From Sacculina carcini (Eukaryota; Arthropoda; Thecostraca; Sacculinidae), in assembly GCA_916048095.2 (NCBI GenBank), contig OU696582.1, positions 2,351,001-2,415,000 of the forward strand: a DNA stretch of 64,000 bases. Direction: 5' to 3'. A model generated the notes under the pieces. That model worked only from the letters and a program-made list of their open reading frames with translations, had not been told where the DNA came from and did no database searches. Below are positions 59,114 through 64,000 of the stretch, piece by piece (positions within the stretch are counted from its first letter, which is position 1; every line of letters begins with the position of its first letter). Position numbers and translations under genes: made by a program.

Positions 59114-62100
59114 GACAGACAGACCTGAGGTGCCCGCCGGCGTGTACGCGCCGCCGCCTGTCGGACACTGTATTATCACTGTTAACAGAGCGGCTCTGTT
59201 GTCAGAACAGTGCTCCAGTGCTATTGCTGTCGGTACGCTCTGTATGTGCACACACATACACAGGCATACACACAAATATACTTAAATATATACGTATACA
59301 TATATACACACCCACCCATACACATATACACACACACATACACACAAATACACTTAAATATATATTTATACATATATACACACCCACCCATACACATATA
59401 CACACACACATACACACAAATACACTTAAATATATATTTATACATATATACACACCCACCCATACACATATACACACACATCCATACACCAATACCCATA
59501 CAAACATTTATACACAAACAAACAAATACAACCACGAACACACACACATTACAGAGGAACGCACCTGTGAGCGGAAAGAGTAGGGAGGAAGGGAGAGGCA
59601 TGAGTCGTCTGGCTGACCCAGCTGGCTGAATGCGTGACCTGACCTCGGGTCAAGTACGACGTTGACCTGCGCGTATGCACGACTCGCCATCTGCTCCATT
59701 TCCACCACAAAACGCTACACACACACACACACACATACACGTGTTGTTCAAGGTTGGACTCATGCATTGTTCTGGTATTTGAAAGTGGCTTAAAAAATGT
59801 AAATGTTTATGTTGATAAGTGTGAATTTATGCCAATGGTGGTTTGTGTGTTGAATTGAATAATCTGTGGGCGATGACATACTGGCCTATACGCATAACTG
59901 AATTATCTTACTATCTTTCTACGTTTCACACTTGTTTCATTTTCATTGGATTGTTAATATTCAGGCTTCATTACTCTTCTCCAAAATATGGGTAGTTTGG
60001 CATGAGAGATATAGAGAGATCGAAGGGGACACAGTAAAAACTTAGGCAGAACAGTAAGTACAACTAGTGAGTACAACTAGTGAGTACAAATAGTGAGTAC
60101 AACTAGTGAGTACAACTAGTGGGTACAACTAGTGAGTACAACTAGTGAGTACAACTAGTGAGTACAACTAGTGAGTACAACTAGTGAGTACAACTAGTGA
60201 GTACACACCTGTCGTCGTCGATAGCTGTCAATTTTCTGCTTGACTTTCCACAGCAGAGCGGCAATGACTAGCAAGAGAAGAAAACAACTGGAAAATACAT
60301 ACACAGAAACATACAGGCACATAAACATACACATACAAAAATACACATACAGTTATACATGTTATTCATGAATATACACATATACAAGTAGCGTGTACAA
60401 GTGTGGCCAGCGTGTACAAGTACAAGTAGCGTGTACAAGTGATACTGTTTTAATCGTGTGCGAGTTTACATGAGCGCTTGTGTGCCAGGACACATAAAAT
60501 ACATTTAATGTATTTTACAGTGTAAAAGATAACCTTTGTTCGTGTAAATTTTCACTTTTAAGACATTCACTGAAACATTCAATGAAGGCGTATATAAAAT
60601 TAAAATGCACTTGTAACTAGAGATGCGACCTCAAAAAAAACCGACGGTTTTTAAAAAAAAAAACAGTTTTTTTTGCCAAAAAAAACCGCGACCAAAAAAA
60701 ACACGTTCTTTTTGTTTTTTTTGAAGAGTCATGCAAAGAATTCAAATTATGGAAATGATATATTTGGGATGTTAAATGAATTATTTTTATCAACACATGG
60801 GTTATTCATGCTATTAGTGTCCCTATCAAATTGAATTATCATTAAATATGCACAATATAATAGTTATAATGTGTCTGAAAGACCTAATATCATTGTTTGC
60901 ACGGTACTGTGCGGCACTTCTATGTACAGGACAGTTTTGCGTTCAATTATTGAGTTGATCATTGTATAAGAAAGCAGGGTTTGAGAACCGTTTTTTTCTG
61001 CTAAAATCTGAAACTGTTTTAAAAAAACAACAGGTGGCATAATTTATGTAAATTTTTTACACATTAACTTTTTACTGCCAGAAATTAACTACGTTGGTTA
61101 TAATAAGTTTCATCATTTCATTCAGCAGATCAATTATTTGCAAATATAAGAGTACAAACACTGCAAATATTTACACAAATACTACGAATATGCACACAAA
61201 CTTAGTGTCCCTAATGAGACTACGAATAAAAGCGGGTCGCAGTGGCAACGGACCAGAAAAACGGACCAGAAAAACGGACAATATTTTCGTGTAGGAAAAA
61301 AAACAACTGAGGAAATATATTTGATGTACAAAAAAGTATTTGAACACAAATAACTACATCAAAGAAACCATCATCCATAAAACCAGTTCTAAAGACAGGT
61401 TACTAATAAAAAAACAGTTAATTTGGTTAAACTTTCCTTGATCTGCCGCCAATTTTTTCCGCATTCTCTACATCTACGAAAACAGTTTTTCCAAAAAATA
61501 TATTTTGAAAAAAACCATGGTTTAAAAGAACAGTTTAAATTAAGTGGTTTAAGCAGCCGCTTATACGTACCAGCAGGCTACTTGCTATACAAATGTTATT
61601 TGAACGTACATCAATCAAATCTATCTTACATAGATACTGTTTTAGAAAACATTGTTTCATAAAAAAGCGTTAGTTTAAATTAACGTTTGTCAAAAAACAC
61701 TTGACCAACCAATTAGCTTGTCTTGTTCTGCTGCCAACATTTTCTGGACCTGTACATTGATAAAACGAATTTAAAACCAGTTTGAAAAACATCATTGCAT
61801 TTTTTCATAAAAAACATGGTTTCTTTTAAAAAACATGATTATTCAATGAATTTGTTTTGTTATGCTGACAAATTATTTCAAATATCCACATAATTAAAAC
61901 CATCTTTGAAAACATGGGTTTTCTCAATGAAAAAAAATTTACCACCGGACCCGGATGCACTTTCAAACAGTCTCCTGAGGTATTTATTGATAAATATTCT
62001 TGTTTTTTATACTATTATCAAATTTTCTTTGAAATAAGACACGTAAAGATGTACATAACATCAATTGAACTCATTTCTATGTACTAAAATCTAACATCCG

Positions 62101-62245
62101 ATGACAATTGGGGCTAATTCTAAAAAAACCCAAAAAAACCAAAAAAACCCTAAAAAAACATGTTTTTTTTGCAAAAAAAAACGCAACAAAAAAAACGTTT
62201 TTTTTTGCATCACTACTTGTAACTCACCAAGACATACATTTTGTG

Positions 62246-62323
<78 letters not shown>

Positions 62324-62743
62324 ATGAGAGTGGTGTGGAATTGAATAATTTCAATGATGCATAAAGTTACTCATTAGTAAAAACATTTCCCCAAAAAATG
62401 TTCGCCTAAAAACTGAAGCCGTCTACTAAACACTTTGAAATATAAAACAAAACAAAACACACGGACCTCTTACAATACAAGATAACATACGGACAAATAT
62501 AGAGAGTTTGTTTTTTCATTACAGCTACTCACGAGGAGAACGTGATGAAGAACTGACGCAGGTCCAGACCCGAGTGCTGAGTGAACGCCACTTGCACAAA
62601 CAGAGGCGGTTGCAGGCGGTACACATGCACGTAGAAGGTGGTGTTATCGGGCACGCCGAACACAAACTCGGCGGACGAGAAACGGTGTTCGTAATGCGTG
62701 CAGTTGAAATCGGCCAACAGTGAGCGACCCACCTTGTCGCCGG
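56913..62743 (-). CDS. ATRN: Attractin/distracted-like membrane protein, last five coding exons (partial)
   Basis: Attractin-family proteins are large single-pass membrane receptors. Minus-strand exons: 62743-62533, 60287-60209, 59714-59565, 59239-59125, 57049-56913. Every junction is GT..AG and phase-consistent, giving the final ~228 residues. Exon 1 is extracellular ([30 protein letters not shown]). Exon 2 encodes the transmembrane helix [13 protein letters not shown] and basic stop KVKQK..RRR. Exon 3 begins the cytoplasmic tail with [15 protein letters not shown], matching the conserved attractin/MEGF8 MASRPFA segment. Exon 4 has [10 protein letters not shown] and PAGTSG. Exon 5 has [12 protein letters not shown] and ends NADPCV-stop. 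In mammals the tail motif recruits the MGRN1 ubiquitin ligase; here Pro-Phe is Ala-Tyr. Upstream exons (CUB, kelch, PSI, lectin) lie beyond the window or were not recognised. A Harbinger element occupies the last intron. Confidence 0.88.
57698..58741 (+). mobile_element. Harbinger transposon fragment in the last attractin intron
   Basis: Ends GCCGCGGTCACACGAGG and CCTCGTGTGACCACGGC are inverted, next to TAA on the left and TAT on the right (an imperfect Harbinger-type duplication). Each end carries the terminal motif twice and many TTGGCCAAGCCAA-type palindromic repeats. An open frame (about 57932-58366) encodes the N-terminal half of a HARBI1-like transposase: [34 protein letters not shown] and [18 protein letters not shown]. 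The catalytic DDE half is missing, so it is non-autonomous. A frame with a start at 57839 begins inside the terminal repeats and is probably not the original start. Confidence 0.8.
58858..59124. repeat. CAGA/CACA microsatellite against the attractin exon 4 donor
   Basis: CAGACAGA and CACA units fill the intron from its first bases (minus strand GTCTGTCTGTCTG after the exon). Long minus-strand frames of Cys/Val/Ser are artefacts. Confidence 0.9.
59279..59495. repeat. Three copies of a 72-bp unit
   Basis: CACTTAAATATATATTTATA followed by a CACCCACCCATACACATA block recurs with period 72 (about 59279, 59351 and 59423). It lies in the intron between attractin exons 3 and 4. Confidence 0.85.
60055..60205. 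repeat. 13-bp minisatellite beside the attractin transmembrane exon
   Basis: About eleven copies of AGTACAACTAGTG with few changes. The array starts only a few bases inside the intron that follows the exon 60287-60209 on the minus strand. Confidence 0.9.
60618..62215. mobile_element. hAT-type element rich in A/T tracts, 1.6 kb
   Basis: An exact 8-bp duplication CTTGTAAC (60610-60617 and 62216-62223) flanks ends TAGAGATGCGACC and its partner (minus strand TAGTGATGCAAAA). Oligo-A and oligo-T runs fill both ends. The interior has about three diverged copies of a ~200-bp block with CTGCCGCCAA or CTGCTGCCAAC and an AAAACATGGTTT-type motif. No transposase is recognisable. It lies in the intron between the first two attractin exons seen here. 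Confidence 0.75.
62250..62320. repeat. (AT)n microsatellite
   Basis: About 35 TA units directly after the hAT element, in an attractin intron. Confidence 0.95.
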
Positions 62744-63266
62744 CTGACCACAACAAAAATGACAACAACCAACAACATTTAACAAATATATTACTAACAT
62801 TTCATAACATTTAACAAGCATAATAACAACAAGAACAAAAATAACATTTAACAAGCATATTAGCAACAAAAACAAAACAATACCATTAAACACGACAATG
62901 AGTGAAACACAAATGCTGATGATAATTATTAATTACAGACAAATTCAGTAGCATGGGGGAAGAGTGCAAGTGCACTATTACCATCCTGCGGTGGCCCCAT
63001 GTGTACTGGAAGCGCCCAAAAGATGTAGAGAGAAAGACAGTTCGACACGTAAGTTTTTTAGTCAACAAGATGAAAGCTCGTAAAAAAGCACAATAAATAA
63101 AAAATGAATCAAATGAAATTGCCAATTCAAAAGGCCAAAAAAATGTATATATACAATCATGTGACCAATACAATAAATGATGATACAATACTATCTAATA
63201 TAGCGCATTTATTTCGACACAGGCGCGAAAAAAGACATAACAGACAGAATTTGTGTGCAATACACA
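62744..63266. other. Attractin intron, no further exon recognised
   Basis: It has AACAA-rich degenerate repeats (62755-62885) and a dispersed motif (GTAGCATGGGGGAAGAGTGC; minus strand CATGGGGCCACCGCAGG) shared with 53745 and with 9660/18860. No attractin exon could be found here. Confidence 0.4.
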
Positions 63267-63466
63267 ATACACACACACACACATACACACACACACGTAA
63301 ACAAATACATACATACATGCATCCATACATACATACGCACACATAGACACGCACACATACACATAAACACACACACACATGCACACAAACAAATACATAC
63401 ATACATACACACATAGACAAGCAAACATACACACAAACACACATACATACAAACACACATACCAAA
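63267..63466. repeat. CACA/CATA microsatellite
   Basis: Mixed CA and CATA repeats directly before the LINE fragment at 63470. Cys/Val-rich minus-strand frames over it are artefacts. Confidence 0.9.
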
Positions 63467-63469
63467 ACC

Positions 63470-64000
63470 ATTAACTATACTGATACTTGGAAACTTCCTG
63501 GAGGATCATCGATAGCCCATGCGGAAATTTTCGCTATATACCAAGCAATCAAACTCATACATATTCAAAATTCACAAAACGACCGATTTGTCATATATAC
63601 AGACTGCAAGAGTGGCCTATATCTCATAAAAAATAGAGACCCAAGATATTTACGAGGTTTGATATTCCACATCCATGACCTTCTCCACACAATAAATAAC
63701 AGTGACCGACAAATAGTTCTCCAATACGTCCCAGCTCATAAAGGTATAGCCGGAAACGAAATGGTTGATAGAGCCGCCAAACGAGCATTGACAGCAGCAC
63801 AAAATATTTCCACGATCACCACATGGGAGAGCATACACGATGAATATAGGAGAAGACTGACAACGGCCTGCTATCAGCGCAACCTTCAATCACTACCAGA
63901 ACTGCTGCAGAACATTTATCGCGTCCGATCAACCGAGACCATCTGGTCGCTCACCAGCAACAGAGAACTAGCCGTCAGTTTATTCCGACTTCGCTCGGGA
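63470..64000 (+). pseudogene. LINE RNase H fragment, continues past the window
   Basis: An open plus-strand frame without a start encodes an RNase H domain: AEIFAIYQAI, then IYTDCKSGLYL with the catalytic Asp, and VPAHKGIAGNEMVDRAAKRA near the end of the domain. It is followed by a Leu/Arg-rich C-terminal segment. RNase H after RT is typical of I, R1 and related non-LTR clades, so this is a different family from copies A-E. The 5' part is missing; the 3' end is outside. Confidence 0.75.

Noticed and set aside
58709..59507. Long Cys/Val or His/Thr-rich open frames over TG/CA repeats (also at 1196-1399, 15231-15981, 17405-18349, 19220-19573, 63157-63471)
   Set aside because: They exist because dinucleotide and tetranucleotide repeats lack stops in most frames. 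No domain or splice support, apart from the NPF exon and the attractin exons identified separately.
60055..60205. CRISPR-like array
   Set aside because: Direct tandem 13-mers without spacers in a eukaryotic intron; not CRISPR.

Overview
The window is animal nuclear DNA, most probably from an arthropod. The evidence is spliced genes with GT..AG introns, a CLIP-domain serine protease (an arthropod family), a neuropeptide F precursor ending in RPRF-amide, short TTAGG runs, several tRNA-derived SINE copies, and many LINE, Gypsy, hAT, Harbinger and mariner remnants with very abundant (TG)n/(CA)n microsatellites. A chelicerate is possible, but the sequence does not prove it. No bacterial operons, rRNA, functional tRNA or CRISPR arrays were seen.

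Five host genes can be read. (1) 1185-2279, minus: a neuropeptide F precursor in two coding exons, with the intron splitting the Arg codon of RPRF. (2) 33828-46468, plus: a seven-exon secreted CLIP-domain trypsin-like protease of about 574 residues, with every junction phase-consistent and the His/Asp/Ser triad intact. (3) 38018-39241, plus: an intronless GH18 chitinase-like gene nested in intron 3 of the protease. (4) 51471-54161, plus: an SRSF1-type splicing factor in three coding exons. (5) 56913-62743, minus: the last five coding exons of an attractin/distracted-type membrane protein, ending tail-to-tail with SRSF1; its upstream exons lie beyond the window or were not recognised.

The rest is mostly transposons. 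A young Ty3/Gypsy element (2693-8762, minus) has two 946-bp LTRs that look identical and intact gag and pol. It is inserted in a tRNA-derived SINE with a GAAT target duplication. The 12-27 kb stretch holds LINE fragments of one family (EN, RT, ORF1 with zinc fingers, TTG-rich 3' tail) and decayed Gypsy pol pieces. 28.4-32.3 kb is a related older solo LTR carrying a SINE-like insert and a 2.8-kb hAT element. Protease introns hold hAT MITEs, a SINE and a 914-bp mariner-derived fold-back palindrome. A Harbinger element sits in the last attractin intron, and a 1.6-kb A/T-tract hAT in the intron between the first two attractin exons seen here.

The most unusual points are: the Gypsy element whose coding frame runs from one LTR into the other, with PBS and PPT inside the reading frames and a TTTAAAC slippery site at the gag stop; the nested chitinase; the repeated placement of TG microsatellites directly against splice acceptors in three genes; and the fold-back element inside a transcribed intron.
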